Source: Gammaproteobacteria bacterium | GTDB lineage: Bacteria; Pseudomonadota; Gammaproteobacteria; Chromatiales; Chromatiaceae | Length of the DNA stretch: 7,006 nucleotides | Assembly: GCA_024644505.1 (NCBI GenBank) | Contig: JAHEHQ010000135.1 | Coordinates: 1-7,006, forward strand | Reading direction: 5' to 3' | In this document: positions 6,769 to 7,006 of the stretch, piece after piece | How positions within the stretch are numbered: position 1 is the first letter of the stretch | How the letters are laid out: each line of letters opens with the position of its first letter | Translations under genes and position numbers: made by a program | The notes under the pieces: generated by a model | Databases searched by the model: none | What the model saw: only the letters and a program-made list of their open reading frames with translations | What the model was told of the DNA's origin: nothing

Positions 6769-6796
6769 GATGCGCCGATAAAATATCTGGATAACC

Positions 6797-7006
<210 letters not shown>

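Noticed and set aside
6602..6796. Canonical CueR operator (CCTTCC-N7-GGAAGG) or a cueR gene near copA
   Set aside because: No such arms are present in the intergenic region, and no MerR-family gene lies in the window; only the geometry of the candidate promoter is similar.

Overview
The window looks like chromosomal DNA of a gammaproteobacterium. The evidence is an outer-membrane porin with a signal peptide and a C-terminal aromatic residue, a soluble transhydrogenase (SthA) N-terminus that closely resembles the enterobacterial protein as I remember it, a CopA-type copper pump, and intergenic palindromic repeats of a style common in that class. I cannot name a genus. The carbamoyltransferase HypF implies that the organism makes, or once made, a [NiFe] hydrogenase.

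Layout, left to right. Positions 1-204 are non-coding and hold a REP-like element: two direct copies of a 21-nt motif, the second of which forms a perfect 27-bp inverted repeat with a 5-nt loop (63-121). A ladder of CTTGATTC/G words follows, up to 180. Four genes then lie on the minus strand, listed here in transcription order from the right: copA (6601-4193), a CopZ-like metallochaperone (3951-3748), hypF (3705-1387) and a porin (1281-205). The 241-nt gap between copA and copZ is filled by about 2.3 copies of a 78/79-nt tandem repeat that contains alternating small hairpins. On the plus strand, sthA starts at 6797 and runs off the right edge. It is divergent from copA across a 195-nt intergenic region.

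How the genes work together. CopA and CopZ form a copper-handling pair: a cytosolic Cu(I) chaperone and an inner-membrane Cu(I) exporter. Upstream of copA there is a candidate promoter with a 19-bp spacer and a centred dyad, the geometry used by MerR-family regulators, although the arms do not match the CueR consensus. HypF follows copZ after 42 nt and may be read from the same transcript, but no other hyp or hydrogenase gene is visible. The porin and SthA are housekeeping-type genes with no evident functional tie to copper.

I found no convincing new multi-gene system. The most interesting items are the two intergenic repeat families and the architecture of the copA control region.
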